From Lysobacter sp. ISL-50 (GTDB lineage: Bacteria > Pseudomonadota > Gammaproteobacteria > Xanthomonadales > Xanthomonadaceae): 36,923 nt of DNA. Position numbers and translations under genes: made by a program. The notes under the pieces were generated by a model that saw only the letters and a program-made list of their open reading frames with translations, ran no database searches and was not told the DNA's origin. Below, one piece after another: positions 25,975 to 35,814 of the stretch; positions within the stretch are counted from its first letter, which is position 1; each line of letters begins with the position of its first letter. The stretch is from assembly GCF_018612875.1 (NCBI RefSeq), contig NZ_JAGGRI010000039.1, positions 1 to 36,923 of the forward strand, in the 5' to 3' direction.

Positions 25975-26214
25975 CGCCGGACTATAGCCGAGCATGGATG
26001 AATGTCTTATGTGAACGAGCGATGCATGCGCGCGGAATGCAAACGCTGTCGCGAACATCGCCAGATGCCGGCCGGGGCGCGCGGCGCGCGTGAATCGATG
26101 ACGGCGCCTTCGCGGTGTCGCCGCCCACGTCGCGTCCGCTTCGCACAATCGCGCGAACGAGGTCGCATGTCGCGCGCGGGGCATGCAGAATCGGCCGATC
26201 ATCGGAGCAAACGC

Positions 26215-27012
26215 ATGGCGATCTGGTTGGTGTTCCTCGTCCTCGGCGCGATCGCCGGCATCCTGGCCGGCTTGCTCGGCGTCGGCGGCGGCCTGGTGCT
26301 GGTCGCGGCGCTGGCCTGGATCGCGCCGGCCTTCGGCATTCCCAAGGAAGCGGCGATGCACACCGCGCTGGCCAGTTCGCTGGCCAGCATCGTGCTGACC
26401 GCGACCGCTTCGGCGCGCGCGCACGCCCAGCGCGGCAGCGTGCTGTGGCCGACGGTGCGCTGGATGGTGCCGGGGCTGCTGCTCGGCGGTTGGCTCGGCA
26501 GTTTCGTCGCGGTGCGCATCGACGGCGAGTGGCTGCGCCTGATCGTGTCCGGCTATTGCCTCATCGCCGCCGCGCAGCTGTTGTTCGGCAAGAACCGCGC
26601 CGCGCTCGGCGCCGATGCGCCGGCGCCGCAGGGAACGCCGCTGACCGCGGCCGGCGTCGGCATCGGCGCGGTGTCGGCGGTGGTCGGCATCGGCGGCGGC
26701 AGCATGACCGTGCCGCTGCTGGTATGGCGCGGCGTGGCGCCGGTGCGCGCGGTCGGCACGTCTTCGGCCTGCGGCGTGGCGATCGGCCTGGCCAGCGCGA
26801 TCGGCTACGCCTTCAACGCGCCGCCGGGCGCGTTGCCGCATTACGCGATCGGCTATGTCTATCTGCCGGCGGCGATCGGCGTGGCCATCGCCTCGGTGAT
26901 CGCCGCGCCCTACGGCACGCGGCTGGCGCACAAGTTGCACGGCGATACCTTGAAGCGGGTGTTCGCCGGCTTTTTGATCCTGGTCGCGGTGAGTCTGCTG
27001 TTGGGCGGTTGA
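26215..27012 (+). CDS. TauE/SafE family permease
   Basis: A 265-residue inner-membrane protein with about eight helices and the duplicated TauE/SafE (DUF81) motif: GLLGVGGGLVLVAAL near residue 20 and VSAVVGIGGGSMTVPLLV in the second half, each followed by a TSxA-type segment (MHTALASSLASI and AVGTSSACGVA). The family exports or imports sulfite, sulfoacetate or related anions; substrate is not decidable. The ATG at 26215 has GGAG at good spacing; the frame is open from 26002 but the extra residues are Arg-rich and unlike the family. It is divergent from the transglycosylase. Confidence 0.93.
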   Translation: MAIWLVFLVLGAIAGILAGLLGVGGGLVLVAALAWIAPAFGIPKEAAMHTALASSLASIVLTATASARAHAQRGSVLWPTVRWMVPGLLLGGWLGSFVAVRIDGEWLRLIVSGYCLIAAAQLLFGKNRAALGADAPAPQGTPLTAAGVGIGAVSAVVGIGGGSMTVPLLVWRGVAPVRAVGTSSACGVAIGLASAIGYAFNAPPGALPHYAIGYVYLPAAIGVAIASVIAAPYGTRLAHKLHGDTLKRVFAGFLILVAVSLLLGG

Positions 27013-27065
27013 GTCGCGCGGATCGGGCTTCGCAGTCGCGGCTGCGGCGCTCGCCCTCACCCCGG

Positions 27066-27090
27066 CCCTCTCCCGCTGAGCGGGAGAGGG
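27066..27090. repeat. CCCTCTCCCG hairpin repeat
   Basis: A perfect 10-bp inverted repeat with a CTGAG loop, 54 bases after the permease stop, followed by further GGAGAGGGG. This purine/pyrimidine-biased hairpin is a familiar intergenic repeat type in Xanthomonadaceae genomes and could end the permease transcript, though there is no T-run. Confidence 0.7.
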
Positions 27091-27327
27091 AGAGCAGGAG
27101 AGGGGAATGAGACGCCCATCGCGTTCCGCCGTAACGCCGCAGCCGCGCCCCCACCACGCCTGAACAGGCGTTCCGGCCTTGCCGCGAACCGCCGTTCGGC
27201 GGCAGCGTGGCGCATGCCGATCAGAACTGCGACCGGGTTGGCAAGTAGCCCCTATTTGCGCCTTGTGGCGGCTTCACGAATTGTTTACAACCTCTGGATG
27301 CCGTTCGGCACGGACGGACGGCGTCCA
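27091..27327. other. Non-coding stretch before the tandem receptors
   Basis: I see no gene, RNA or convincing promoter boxes in this part of the gap. A modestly AT-richer patch (TTGTTTACAACC near 27281-27292) is the best place to look for the receptor promoter. Confidence 0.5.
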
Positions 27328-27370
27328 ATAGCCAATAGAGCTAAGCCACGAACTTGAGGGAGAGAAGTCG
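27328..27370 (+). promoter_or_regulatory. Conserved leader of the second TonB-dependent receptor
   Basis: Bases 27328-27349 match 30626-30647, upstream of the next receptor, at all but one position, and both are followed by GAGGGAGAGAA ending 3-4 bases before the ATG. The gap to the start codon differs by only two bases. The part containing GAGGGAGAG is the ribosome site; the conserved 22 bases before it could be a transcript start, a regulator site or simple duplication remnant. Confidence 0.65.
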
Positions 27371-30298
27371 ATGAAGCTGTCGCGTCGCCATGCCTTGGCG
27401 AAAGCCATCCAGTTGTCCTTGTTGGTCGCCCTGCCGGGCTTCGCCGCCGCCCAGGACGCCGCACCCGCCAAAGACGCCACCACGCTGGACACCGTCCAGG
27501 TCACCGGCACCCGCATCCGCAAGGCCGAGATCGAAAGCCAGGTCCCGGTCCAGACCCTCAGCCGCGACGACATCGAGCGCACCGGTCTGACCTCGATCGG
27601 CGACGTGGTGCAGGAACTCACCGGCGCCGGCTCCGCGCTCAACACCAAATTCAATTCGTCGGGCAACTTCGGTTTCTCGCCCAACGGCGACGGCATCGGC
27701 GCGGGCTCGGCCCAGGTCGATCTGCGCCACCTCGGTCCCAAGCGCGTGCTGGTCCTGGTGGACGGCATGCGTTGGGTCAACGAGTCCTCCGCCTCCGGCG
27801 TGGGCGCGGCGACCGACCTCAACACCATTCCGCTGGCGATCGTCGAGCGCATCGAAATCCTCGAGGACGGCGCGTCCTCGCTGTACGGCTCCGACGCCAT
27901 CGCCGGCGTGGTCAACATCATCACCCGGCGCAATTTCGACGGCGGCCAGCTGACCTTGAACTACGGCCAGTACGGCAAGGGCGACGGCAAGCTCAAGGGC
28001 TTCGACGCGGCCTGGGGCTACAACACCGATCGCGCCAATCTGTTCCTGGGCCTGAGCTATGTCGATCAGGACCCGGTGTACTCGCGCGACCGCGCGCAAG
28101 CGCGCGTGCCGGTGCCCGGCCTGGGCGTGGAGACCGGCAGTTCGGCGACGCCGAACGGCCGCTTCATCTTCAATCCGCCGACCGCCAGCAGCGCCTGTCC
28201 GCTGACCGACACCGACGACGATCCGGCGACGCCGCCGGTGCCGTTCTGCAACATGACCACGCCCAACGGCAGCAGCTTCCCCAACGGCGTGCGCTATCCG
28301 CAGGACTTCATTCCCTTCACCGGCGCCAATCGCTACAACTTCGCCGCCGAAAACATGCTGCTGACGCCGTCCAAGCGCACCGGCGCGTTCGGCCAGTTCC
28401 GCTTCCACTTCAACGATAACGTGCAGGGCTACGTCAAGGCGCTGTACAACCGCCGCGAATCGACCAACCAGGCCGCGCCCGAACCGATCTTCCTCGGCGC
28501 CGGCGCCGGTACCGGCAATCCCTGGTCCGAGCAGATCACCATCTCGCGCCTGAACCCGTACAACCCGTTCGGCTTCGACCTGACCTCGATCGGCCCCAAC
28601 GCCAACCTCGACACGGTCGCGCGCCGTCCGATCGAAGGCGGCCCGCGCATCTTCGAACAGAAGGTCGATACCACCTACATCGCCGCCGGCCTGGAAGGCA
28701 GCTTCAACGCCGGCGACCGCACCTACTTCTGGGACGTCAACCTCGCCAGCAACAAGAACGAGGCCGACCAGACCAACCGCGGCAGCTACAACGTCCGCAA
28801 CATCAACATCGCCCTGGGCGATCCGGCCCTGTGCGCCGCCACTCCGGGCTGCGTGCCGCTGAACATCTTCGGCGGCCCGGGCACGATCACCCCGGCGATG
28901 CTGCAGTGGATCAGCCCGGTCGTGCGCGATCGCAGCGAGCAGAAGCTGTCGACGTTCACCGCCAACTTCTCCGGCGACCTGTTCGAGATGTGGGCCGGCC
29001 CGCTGTCGTTCGCCGCCGGTTACGAATACCGCAAGTACGAAGGCTTCTATCAGCCCGATCCGATCACCGTGGCCGGTTACTACAACGGCACCCAGTCGCT
29101 GCCGACCAAGGGCGAGTACGACGTCAACGAAGCCTATGTCGAACTCAACCTGCCGCTGATCAAGGAAGGCGCGTTCGGCAAGAGCCTGGACCTGAGCCTG
29201 GCCGGGCGTTACTCGGATTACTCGACCTTCGGCGGCCAGTTCACGCCGAAGTACGGCCTGCGCTGGCAAGTCGCCGATGAACTGCTGCTGCGCACCACTT
29301 ACGCGGAAGGCTTCCGCGCGCCGTCGATCGGCGAATTGTTCGGCTCGGCCAGCCGCGCCGACCTGCAGCTCAGCGATCCGTGCCTGACCTCGATCACCGG
29401 CGCGCCGGCGACCGGCAACCGCGCCAACTGCGCCGCGCTCGGCGTGCCGGCCGGCGCCGCCCAGGCCAACAGCCAGATCTCGGTGCAGACCGGCGGCAAC
29501 GCCGAGCTGGAACCGGAAACCGCGCGCAGCTTCACCGCCGGCTTCGTCTACAGCCCGGCCTGGGCCGCGGGCGTGCCGTGGTCGGACAAGTTCGACTTCG
29601 AAGTCACCTACTACCGCCACTCGCTGGAAGGCGCGGTGCAGGCGATCGATGCGCAGACCCAGCTCAACCTGTGCGTGCAGACGCTCGATCCGCTGTACTG
29701 CGACGGCATCACCCGTTCCTCGATCGGCGGCATCTCCTCCTTCGAGAACAAGCTGACCAACCTGGGTTCGATCAAGACCTCCGGCTGGGACATGGACTTC
29801 TTCTGGACGCTGCCGGAAACCTCCTGGGGCCAGTTCAAGCTGAAGTGGCAGAACACCTGGGTCACCGAGTACGAAGCGGTCGGCGCCGCCGGCCAGATCC
29901 AGCCGCGCAAGCCCGGCGTGGAAGTCAACGACAGCGCGATCCCGGAATGGACCTCCAACGTCAGCGCCGAATGGAAGCTCGATCGCTGGAACGCGTCGTG
30001 GACCGTGCGCCACATCTCCGAGCTGACCGAAATCTGCCAGGCCTCGGCGTTGGACTCGCCGTACTGCGATAACCCGGTCACCGGCGAGAACAAGCTGGCC
30101 GCGACCACCTATCACGACCTGCAGCTGGGCTACCGCTTCGAGATGTTCAAGGGCCTGCAGATCACCGGCGGCGTCAACAACGTGTTCGACAAGGACCCGC
30201 CGATCTGCCTGTCGTGCTCGCTCAACGGCTACGACGCGTCCACCTACGACATCCCGGGCGGCCGCTTCTTCTACGTTCGCGCGGACCTGCGGTTCTGA
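27371..30298 (+). CDS. TonB-dependent receptor, first of a tandem pair
   Basis: A 975-residue outer-membrane receptor. Signal peptide ([22 protein letters not shown]), TonB-box-like [12 protein letters not shown], plug domain (about 45-185) with [20 protein letters not shown] and [20 protein letters not shown], and a long barrel ending in RADLRF with terminal Phe. The plug and barrel resemble large oligopeptide- or polymer-importing receptors of Xanthomonadaceae, but no ligand can be named. Paired cysteines occur in extracellular-looking loops (LCAATPGC and CLSCSLNG) and are kept in the downstream paralog. The ribosome site is GAGGGAGAG. A strong hairpin terminator follows, so the two paralogs may be separately transcribed. 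Confidence 0.95.
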   Translation: MKLSRRHALAKAIQLSLLVALPGFAAAQDAAPAKDATTLDTVQVTGTRIRKAEIESQVPVQTLSRDDIERTGLTSIGDVVQELTGAGSALNTKFNSSGNFGFSPNGDGIGAGSAQVDLRHLGPKRVLVLVDGMRWVNESSASGVGAATDLNTIPLAIVERIEILEDGASSLYGSDAIAGVVNIITRRNFDGGQLTLNYGQYGKGDGKLKGFDAAWGYNTDRANLFLGLSYVDQDPVYSRDRAQARVPVPGLGVETGSSATPNGRFIFNPPTASSACPLTDTDDDPATPPVPFCNMTTPNGSSFPNGVRYPQDFIPFTGANRYNFAAENMLLTPSKRTGAFGQFRFHFNDNVQGYVKALYNRRESTNQAAPEPIFLGAGAGTGNPWSEQITISRLNPYNPFGFDLTSIGPNANLDTVARRPIEGGPRIFEQKVDTTYIAAGLEGSFNAGDRTYFWDVNLASNKNEADQTNRGSYNVRNINIALGDPALCAATPGCVPLNIFGGPGTITPAMLQWISPVVRDRSEQKLSTFTANFSGDLFEMWAGPLSFAAGYEYRKYEGFYQPDPITVAGYYNGTQSLPTKGEYDVNEAYVELNLPLIKEGAFGKSLDLSLAGRYSDYSTFGGQFTPKYGLRWQVADELLLRTTYAEGFRAPSIGELFGSASRADLQLSDPCLTSITGAPATGNRANCAALGVPAGAAQANSQISVQTGGNAELEPETARSFTAGFVYSPAWAAGVPWSDKFDFEVTYYRHSLEGAVQAIDAQTQLNLCVQTLDPLYCDGITRSSIGGISSFENKLTNLGSIKTSGWDMDFFWTLPETSWGQFKLKWQNTWVTEYEAVGAAGQIQPRKPGVEVNDSAIPEWTSNVSAEWKLDRWNASWTVRHISELTEICQASALDSPYCDNPVTGENKLAATTYHDLQLGYRFEMFKGLQITGGVNNVFDKDPPICLSCSLNGYDASTYDIPGGRFFYVRADLRF

Positions 30299-30387
30299 TC
30301 GGCGCGGCGTTCCATCGACGCACCGCGGTCGGCGTTCCCGCCACCGCGGCGCTTTCGATCCACGCGCCGCGGCAGCACTGAAACCCG

Positions 30388-30420
30388 AACGGCCGGTGGG
30401 AAACCACCGGCCGTTTTCTT
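30388..30420 (+). terminator. Intrinsic terminator between the tandem receptors
   Basis: A perfect 12-bp stem, AACGGCCGGTGG (30388-30399) with 30404-30415, closed by a GAAA tetraloop and followed by TTCTT. It lies 90 bases after the stop of the first receptor. Confidence 0.9.
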
Positions 30421-30625
30421 GTCCACGCCGTTCGCCGCACCGATTCGCGTTGCACCAAGTCGCCGGGACGCAAGTCGCGCGCAACCGCTCGTTGAGCCGG
30501 GTTTTTTTGCCGGCGCAGCGGTGCTTATGCGGATATCGCGTGATCTTTGCGCGCCTTGCGACCGTTTCATCCGTTGCTTGCAAAAAACAGCCGCTGTCCG
30601 CGGGGAATCACTGGACGGCGCGCCG
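30421..30625. other. Non-coding stretch between tandem receptors
   Basis: Although a frame stays open through here into the downstream receptor, its residues are Arg/Pro-rich, carry no signal peptide and precede a much better start. I see no gene. The promoter of the downstream receptor is expected here; TTGCTTGCAAAAAACAG near 30574-30590 is the most AT-rich part. Confidence 0.55.
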
Positions 30626-30670
30626 ATAGCCAACAGAGCTAAGCCACACATCATTCGAGGGAGAGAACCG
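30626..30670 (+). promoter_or_regulatory. Conserved leader of the third TonB-dependent receptor
   Basis: Bases 30626-30647 repeat the leader seen at 27328-27349 with one change, then GAGGGAGAGAACCG leads directly into the ATG at 30671. The upstream sequences beyond this element differ, so conservation begins sharply about 45 bases before the start codon. Confidence 0.65.
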
Positions 30671-33565
30671 ATGAAAGCGTTGCGCCGTCATGCCTTGGCG
30701 AAAGCCATTCAGTTGTCCGTACTGTTCGCCCTGCCGGGTTTCGCCGCCGCGCAGGAATCGCAGGCCTCCAAAGGCACCACCACCCTGGACACCGTCCAGG
30801 TCACCGGCACCCGCATCCGCAAGGCCGAGATCGAAAGCCAGGTTCCGATCCAGACCCTCACCCGCGACGACATCGAACGCACCGGCCTGACTTCGATCGG
30901 CGACGTGGTGCAGGAGCTCACCGGTTCGGGTTCCTCCTTCAACGGCAAGCGCAACGCCTCGGGCAACGACGGCTTCCCGTCCGACGGCGGCGGCGTCGGC
31001 GCCGGTTCGACCACGGTCGATCTGCGCCACCTGGGTTCCAAGCGCGTGCTGGTGCTGGTCGACGGCATCCGCTGGGTCAACGAATCCTCCGCTTCCGGCG
31101 TGGGCTCGGCGACCGACCTCAACACCATTCCGCTGGCCATCGTCGAGCGCATCGAAGTGCTGGAAGACGGCGCGTCGTCGCTGTACGGCTCAGACGCCAT
31201 CGCCGGCGTGGTCAACATCATCACCCGGCGCAATTTCGACGGCTTCCAGCTGACCACCAACTTCGGCCAGTACACCAAGGGCGACGGCACCAGCCGCGGT
31301 CTCGACTTCGCTTACGGCGGCAGCAGCGAACGCGCCACCTGGTTCCTCGGCGCCAGCTACACCAAGCAGGACGAAGTCAGCTCGGCCGATCGCGAACTCG
31401 CGCGTTTCCCGGTGCCCGGCACCGGCGTGGCGCTGGGCAGCTCGCGCGTGCCCGGCGGCCGCATCGCCTTCACCGCGCCGGACGGGCGCAAGTACGATCT
31501 GGTCGCCAATGCCGGCCAGAGCAATCCGGTCTACACGCCCGGTCAGGCGCCGTGTTCGGCCGGCGTGCCGCGCACCGACGGCTTCCATTGCTTCGGCGCC
31601 AACGATCCGTTCAATTTCGCCCCGTACAACTACGTGCTGTCGCCGTCCGAGCGCAGCGGCGTGTTCGGCCAGTTCCGCTTCGACGTCAACGACCGGGTGC
31701 GCTGGTATGCGCGCGCCTTGCTCAACCGCCGCGAGTCGGAAAACCGCGCCGCGCCCGAGCCGATCGACCTGGGCCCGGGCGCCGGCAACGCGTTCGCGGC
31801 CGCGCTGGTGATGCCGGCCAACCATCCGTTCAATCCGTTCGGCGTGCAGCTCGATTCGAGCAACCTGAGCATCCTGCGCCGCCGTCCCGTGGAAGGCGGC
31901 CCGCGCCGCTTCGAACAACAGGTCGATACCTGGTTCGTCGGCACCGGCCTGGAAGGCACCTTCGACGTCGGCGAGCGCGCCTGGTTCTGGGACGCCAACC
32001 TCGCCAGCAGCCGCAACAAGGCCGAGCAGACCAATCGCGGCAGCTACAACGCGAAGAACATCGCCATCGCCATGGGCGATCCGGCGATCTGCGCGGCCAC
32101 GCCGGGTTGCACGCCGTTGAACATCTTCGGCTACAACACCATCACCCCGGCGATGCTGAAGTACATCAGCCCGGTCCTGCACGACAGCAGCGAGAACAAG
32201 CTGCAGCTGGCCACCTTCAACCTGTCCGGCGATCTGTTCGAGATGTGGGCCGGCCCGCTGTCGTTCGCGACCGGGTACGAGTACCGCAAGTACGAAGGCT
32301 CCTACCGTCCCGATCCGATCACCGTGCGCGGCGAATACAACGGCGTGCCGTCGCTGCCGACCCAGGGCGAGTACGACGTCAACGAGGTCTACGTCGAACT
32401 CAACGTGCCGCTGTTCAAGGACTCGGCGTTCGGCAAGAGCCTGGACCTGAGCATCGCCGGCCGCTATTCGGATTACTCCACCTTCGGCGGCGAGTTCACG
32501 CCCAAGTACGGCCTGCGTTGGCAGGTGGCCGATGAGCTTCTGCTGCGCGGCACCTACGCGGAAGGCTTCCGCGCGCCGTCGATCGGCGAGTTGTTCGGCT
32601 CGCAGAGCCGCGCCGACGTGGGCATGATCGATCCGTGCCTGATCGGTTCCAACGGCGCGCCGCCGACCGGCAGCGCGGCCAACTGCGCCGCGCAGGGCGT
32701 CAATCCGGGCACGCGCCAGGTCGATCCGCAGATCTCGGTGCTGACCGGCGGCAATCCGAACCTGGAACCGGAGCGTTCGACCAGCTTCTCGCTCGGCTTC
32801 GTGTGGACGCCGTCGATCCTGGAAGACACCGCCATCGCCAAGCGCGTGGACATCGAGGGCACGTTCTACAGCCATCGCATCGAAGGCGCGATCCAGGCCA
32901 TCGACCCGCAGACCCAGCTCAACCTGTGCGTGCAGACGCTGTCGCCGGAATTCTGCGGCGGCATCCAGCGCAACCCGATCACCGACCAGATCGACGGTTT
33001 CGCGAACTTCCTCGGCAACCTCAGCGTGGTCAAGACCAACGGCTGGGACATCGACGTGTTCTGGACCCTGCCGGAAACGCGCTTCGGCCAGTTCAAGGTG
33101 ATCTGGCAGAACACCATCGTCGGCAATTACGAAGCCGTCGGCGCCGATGGTTCGCTGCAGCCGCTGCAGGTCGGCCGCCTGGTCAGCGATCCGGTCACCC
33201 GTTCGATTCCGGAGTGGACCTCCAACGCCACGCTGGAATGGACCTACGGCCGCTGGAACGCGTCGTGGACCGCGCGTCACATCAGCCAACTGGTCGAAGA
33301 GTGCGGCGACGCCGCCGACTTCGCGGTGTGCAAGAACGACCCGAAGACCGGCCAGAACCGGTTGGGCGCGACCACCTTCCACGACTTCCAGATTGGCTAC
33401 CGCTTCGACGTGCTCAAGGGCCTGCAGTTGCAGGCGGGCATGAACAACGTATTCGGCAAGGACCCGCCGACCTGCCTGTCGTGCAACCTCAACGGCTTCG
33501 ACGGCTCGACCTACGATCTGCCGGGCGGTGGTTACTACTACGTGCGGGCCGATTTGCGGTTCTGA
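30671..33565 (+). CDS. TonB-dependent receptor, second of a tandem pair
   Basis: A 964-residue paralog of the preceding receptor. Signal peptide and TonB-box region ([22 protein letters not shown], then [12 protein letters not shown]), plug and much of the barrel are closely similar, while the loops around residues 240-330 (after residue [12 protein letters not shown]) diverge, as expected for ligand-contacting loops. It ends YYVRADLRF. Cys pairs CAATPGC and CLSCNLNG are shared with the paralog. The start at 30671 is fixed by the GAGGGAGAG site and by the paralog's N-terminus; the frame itself is open from 30419. Substrate unknown. The pair probably arose by local duplication with later loop diversification. 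Confidence 0.95.
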   Translation: MKALRRHALAKAIQLSVLFALPGFAAAQESQASKGTTTLDTVQVTGTRIRKAEIESQVPIQTLTRDDIERTGLTSIGDVVQELTGSGSSFNGKRNASGNDGFPSDGGGVGAGSTTVDLRHLGSKRVLVLVDGIRWVNESSASGVGSATDLNTIPLAIVERIEVLEDGASSLYGSDAIAGVVNIITRRNFDGFQLTTNFGQYTKGDGTSRGLDFAYGGSSERATWFLGASYTKQDEVSSADRELARFPVPGTGVALGSSRVPGGRIAFTAPDGRKYDLVANAGQSNPVYTPGQAPCSAGVPRTDGFHCFGANDPFNFAPYNYVLSPSERSGVFGQFRFDVNDRVRWYARALLNRRESENRAAPEPIDLGPGAGNAFAAALVMPANHPFNPFGVQLDSSNLSILRRRPVEGGPRRFEQQVDTWFVGTGLEGTFDVGERAWFWDANLASSRNKAEQTNRGSYNAKNIAIAMGDPAICAATPGCTPLNIFGYNTITPAMLKYISPVLHDSSENKLQLATFNLSGDLFEMWAGPLSFATGYEYRKYEGSYRPDPITVRGEYNGVPSLPTQGEYDVNEVYVELNVPLFKDSAFGKSLDLSIAGRYSDYSTFGGEFTPKYGLRWQVADELLLRGTYAEGFRAPSIGELFGSQSRADVGMIDPCLIGSNGAPPTGSAANCAAQGVNPGTRQVDPQISVLTGGNPNLEPERSTSFSLGFVWTPSILEDTAIAKRVDIEGTFYSHRIEGAIQAIDPQTQLNLCVQTLSPEFCGGIQRNPITDQIDGFANFLGNLSVVKTNGWDIDVFWTLPETRFGQFKVIWQNTIVGNYEAVGADGSLQPLQVGRLVSDPVTRSIPEWTSNATLEWTYGRWNASWTARHISQLVEECGDAADFAVCKNDPKTGQNRLGATTFHDFQIGYRFDVLKGLQLQAGMNNVFGKDPPTCLSCNLNGFDGSTYDLPGGGYYYVRADLRF

Positions 33566-33577
33566 TATCAGCGGTAT

Positions 33578-33609
33578 CGCTTCATCCGGCGTTCGCGCCG
33601 GATGAAGCG
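33578..33609. terminator. Hairpin after the third TonB-dependent receptor
   Basis: A perfect 14-bp stem (CGCTTCATCCGGCG, 33578-33591, with 33596-33609) with a TTCG tetraloop, 13 bases beyond the stop codon. The stability and position suggest a terminator or 3'-end stabiliser, though no T-run follows. Its right arm is also the start of the 189-bp duplicated block. Confidence 0.7.
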
Positions 33610-33956
33610 GTGGTCATTCGACAGCGGCCTTTACTGTTTCCCCCTTTGAAAAAGGGGGGCTGGGGGGATTCGCTTTTGCTCCGCCGAAAAGCAAATCCCC
33701 CGGCGCACCGTGGGGCACTCAGCATCGCGGCAACGCAAGCGCCAGCCCCCTTTTTCAAAGGGGGCGAATTCAGTGGGGCGGTCGCGCCGGATGAAGCGGT
33801 CATTCGACAGCGGCCTTTGCTGTTTCCCCCCTTTGAAAAAGGGGGGCAGGGGGGATTCGCTTTTGCTCCGCCGAAAAGCAAACCCCCCGGCGCACCGTGG
33901 GTCACTCAGCATCGCGGCAACGCAAGCGCCAGCCCCCTTTTTCAAAGGGGGCGATT
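33596..33956. repeat. Tandem duplication (period 189 bp) of a composite repeat
   Basis: Block 1 (about 33596-33777) and block 2 (about 33785-33956) are near-identical: CGCCGGATGAAGCGGT, a C-tract/G-tract hairpin, a unique 80-base core (CTCCGCCGAAAAGCAAA...), and a second hairpin of the same family in inverted orientation. Each block is thus a core bounded by inverted copies of the repeat seen at 18-57 and 10465-10570, giving a MITE-like shape without any coding capacity. It fills the gap between the receptor and the EEP hydrolase stop. Confidence 0.85.
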
Positions 33957-33963
33957 TATCGTT

Positions 33964-34722
33964 TCAGGCCAACGCGCTCTCAGGCACATCGAGCTCCAAC
34001 GACAACGCCAGATGATCCGACTGCGCCGCGGGCACCGCGCGCGCACTCGCGAAACCCAGGCCATCGCCCAGCAGGATATGGTCGATCGCGCGCTGCGGCC
34101 GCCAGCTGGGAAAGGTCGGGAACACGTCGTTCGGCGGCTGCAGGCGGGTGGTGCGGAACAAGGCCTGCATCTCGGGGCGATCGGCCGAGCAGTTGAAGTC
34201 GCCCATCAGCACCGCGTGCGGGTGGTCGTGCAGCAGTTCGGCGATGAAGGCCAACTGCGAGGCGCGCGAGGCGGCGCCGAGCGAGAGGTGGGCGACGGCG
34301 ACGGTCAGGCCGTCGTCGTCGTTGCCGTAATGAGCGATCAACACGCCACGGCCGGAGATGCGGCCGGGCAGGGGATGATCGACGACTTCGCGCGGTTCCA
34401 GCTTGCTCAGCAGGCCGTTGGCGCTGGAGGCGACATTGCCGACGCGGCGGTTGGGCTGGTGGCTCCAGTAGTCGAAGCCGGCGCGCTGGGCGAGGTAGTG
34501 CGTCTGGTTGGTGAAACCCGAACGCAGGCTGCCCGGATCGCTTTCGTTGAGTCCGACGATGTCGTGCTCGCCGGCCAACTGGGCGATGGTGTCGAGGCTG
34601 CCGCGCTTGTTGCCGGCGGGCAGCACGTGCGACCAGCTGCGCGTCGCGTAATCGCTGTAGCGACGCGTGCTGGAGCCGGCCTGTATGTTCGCGCTGAGCA
34701 GGCGCAGCCGGCGTGTGGTCAT
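33964..34722 (-). CDS. Endonuclease/exonuclease/phosphatase (EEP) family protein
   Basis: A 252-residue protein with the EEP catalytic set: Asn12 in LLSANIQAG, Glu60 in VGLNESD (the metal ligand), His145 in VAVAHLSLG, Asp175/Asn177 in MGDFNCS, Asp214-His215 in RAIDHIL and the final Asp236-His237 in SDHLAL. EEP enzymes cleave phosphodiester or phosphomonoester bonds in nucleic acids, lipids or inositol phosphates; the substrate here is unknown. No signal peptide is seen, so a cytoplasmic role is likely. It lies 25 bases after the DsbA-like lipoprotein gene on the same strand and probably shares its transcript, an arrangement I regard as typical of Xanthomonadaceae dsbA loci. Confidence 0.92.
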   Translation of the reverse strand: MTTRRLRLLSANIQAGSSTRRYSDYATRSWSHVLPAGNKRGSLDTIAQLAGEHDIVGLNESDPGSLRSGFTNQTHYLAQRAGFDYWSHQPNRRVGNVASSANGLLSKLEPREVVDHPLPGRISGRGVLIAHYGNDDDGLTVAVAHLSLGAASRASQLAFIAELLHDHPHAVLMGDFNCSADRPEMQALFRTTRLQPPNDVFPTFPSWRPQRAIDHILLGDGLGFASARAVPAAQSDHLALSLELDVPESALA

Positions 34723-34747
34723 GCCCGGGTCGAATCCTGCGAGCCGG

Positions 34748-35620
34748 TTACTGCGTCGGCGCGGTTTCGGCCGCCGGCGCGGGCGCGGCGGCCGCAGCGG
34801 CGGTGGGCGCGGTCGCCTGCAGCGTGGCGCGCTCGCGCGCGACCAGGTGATTGGCGATGCGCAGGTAGTCCTCGAAGTTCTTGCCCTTGACCAGGTACTT
34901 GCCGTTGACCACCAGCGACGGGCTGGAATCCACGCCCGAGCGCTGCATGAACTGCTCGGCGCGCTTGCCCTTGGCGTTGATCGCGAAGCTGTTCATGGTG
35001 CCGATGAAATCGGCCGGCTTGACGCCGTACTTGGCGTAGAACGCGCCGAGCTGCTCGTCGGTGACGCTCATGTACGGGATCGACTGGTCGATGTGCACGG
35101 CGCGGAACATCGCTTCGTGGGTCTTCTCGACCAGGCCCAGGGTCTGCGCGGCGTAGAAGGCCTTTTCGAACGGAATCGGATTGCCGCCGAAGGGGCCGGC
35201 GATCGGGGTGAACTTCACGTCGGCGGTCTGCTTCTTGCGCCAATCGACCAGCAGCGGCTCGAACTGCGCGCAGTGCGGGCAGGTGTAGCTGAAGACTTCC
35301 GCGACTTCGATCTTGCCCGGCACCGGGTCGAAGGCTTGGCCGGCGGGGATTTCGATGTAGTCGGTGCCGGCGACCGGCGCCGGGCCTTCCGGCGGGGTGA
35401 CGGTGGCGGCCGGCGTGATCGCGGGCTCTTCCGGAGCCGGCGCCGGGGCCGGGGTTTCGCCCGCGGCCGGGGTCGCGGCCGGTGCGGCGGTTTCGCCGGC
35501 GGCCGGGGTCGCGGCGGCGTCGGCCGGCGCGGCGGTTTCGGTCTTGTTGCAGGCGGCCAGCGCGAACAGCGCGCTCAGGACCAGCGGATAGCGGGACAGG
35601 GTGGCGATACGCGAATTCAT
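34748..35620 (-). CDS. DsbA-family thiol:disulfide interchange lipoprotein
   Basis: A 290-residue protein. A signal with a good lipobox (LAAC, Cys24) predicts membrane anchoring in the periplasm. Residues 25-85 are an Ala/Pro/Thr/Glu-rich linker with a repeated ATPAAGET unit. The DsbA domain follows: active site Cys114-Pro-His-Cys117 (FSYTCPHCAQFEP), the helical insert, and a cis-Pro loop (DSSPSLVVNGKY). DsbA oxidises paired cysteines of exported proteins and is re-oxidised by DsbB. The linker would let an anchored oxidoreductase reach across the periplasm. A second, soluble DsbA lies just upstream; the two share about the same domain and are tandem paralogs. It ends with a low-complexity Ala/Pro tail. 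Confidence 0.93.
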   Translation of the reverse strand: MNSRIATLSRYPLVLSALFALAACNKTETAAPADAAATPAAGETAAPAATPAAGETPAPAPAPEEPAITPAATVTPPEGPAPVAGTDYIEIPAGQAFDPVPGKIEVAEVFSYTCPHCAQFEPLLVDWRKKQTADVKFTPIAGPFGGNPIPFEKAFYAAQTLGLVEKTHEAMFRAVHIDQSIPYMSVTDEQLGAFYAKYGVKPADFIGTMNSFAINAKGKRAEQFMQRSGVDSSPSLVVNGKYLVKGKNFEDYLRIANHLVARERATLQATAPTAAAAAAPAPAAETAPTQ

Positions 35621-35814
35621 CGGGACTTCTCCGCAAACGATCGAATGAAATGGAGGGCGGCGCGGGCGCTGGAAGGCGCAGCCGCGCTGCCGTCGAGGGC
35701 GGCCGCCAGGATAGCGGTCGCGGGGCCGGGATTGGGGATTTCGGACCGGGGGCGAACCGCGACCGCGTCGCCGCGGCCCGGCTCATGCCCAGAGCCGGTG
35801 CCCGGCCAGGGGCC

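Noticed and set aside
23902-27060. A single minus-strand frame of more than 1,050 codons
   Set aside because: Only the part from 25974 downward encodes the transglycosylase; the remainder is antisense to the TauE/SafE permease and reads as His/Arg/Ala-rich low-complexity sequence.
27341-30583. Minus-strand open frame of about 1,080 codons antisense to a TonB-dependent receptor
   Set aside because: High GC content removes stops from the antisense frame. The composition is Val/Arg/Gly/Ala-rich with no domain, and the plus strand has a complete receptor with signal, plug and terminal Phe. The same applies to antisense frames over 3024-5162, 18119-20287 and 31190-33382.
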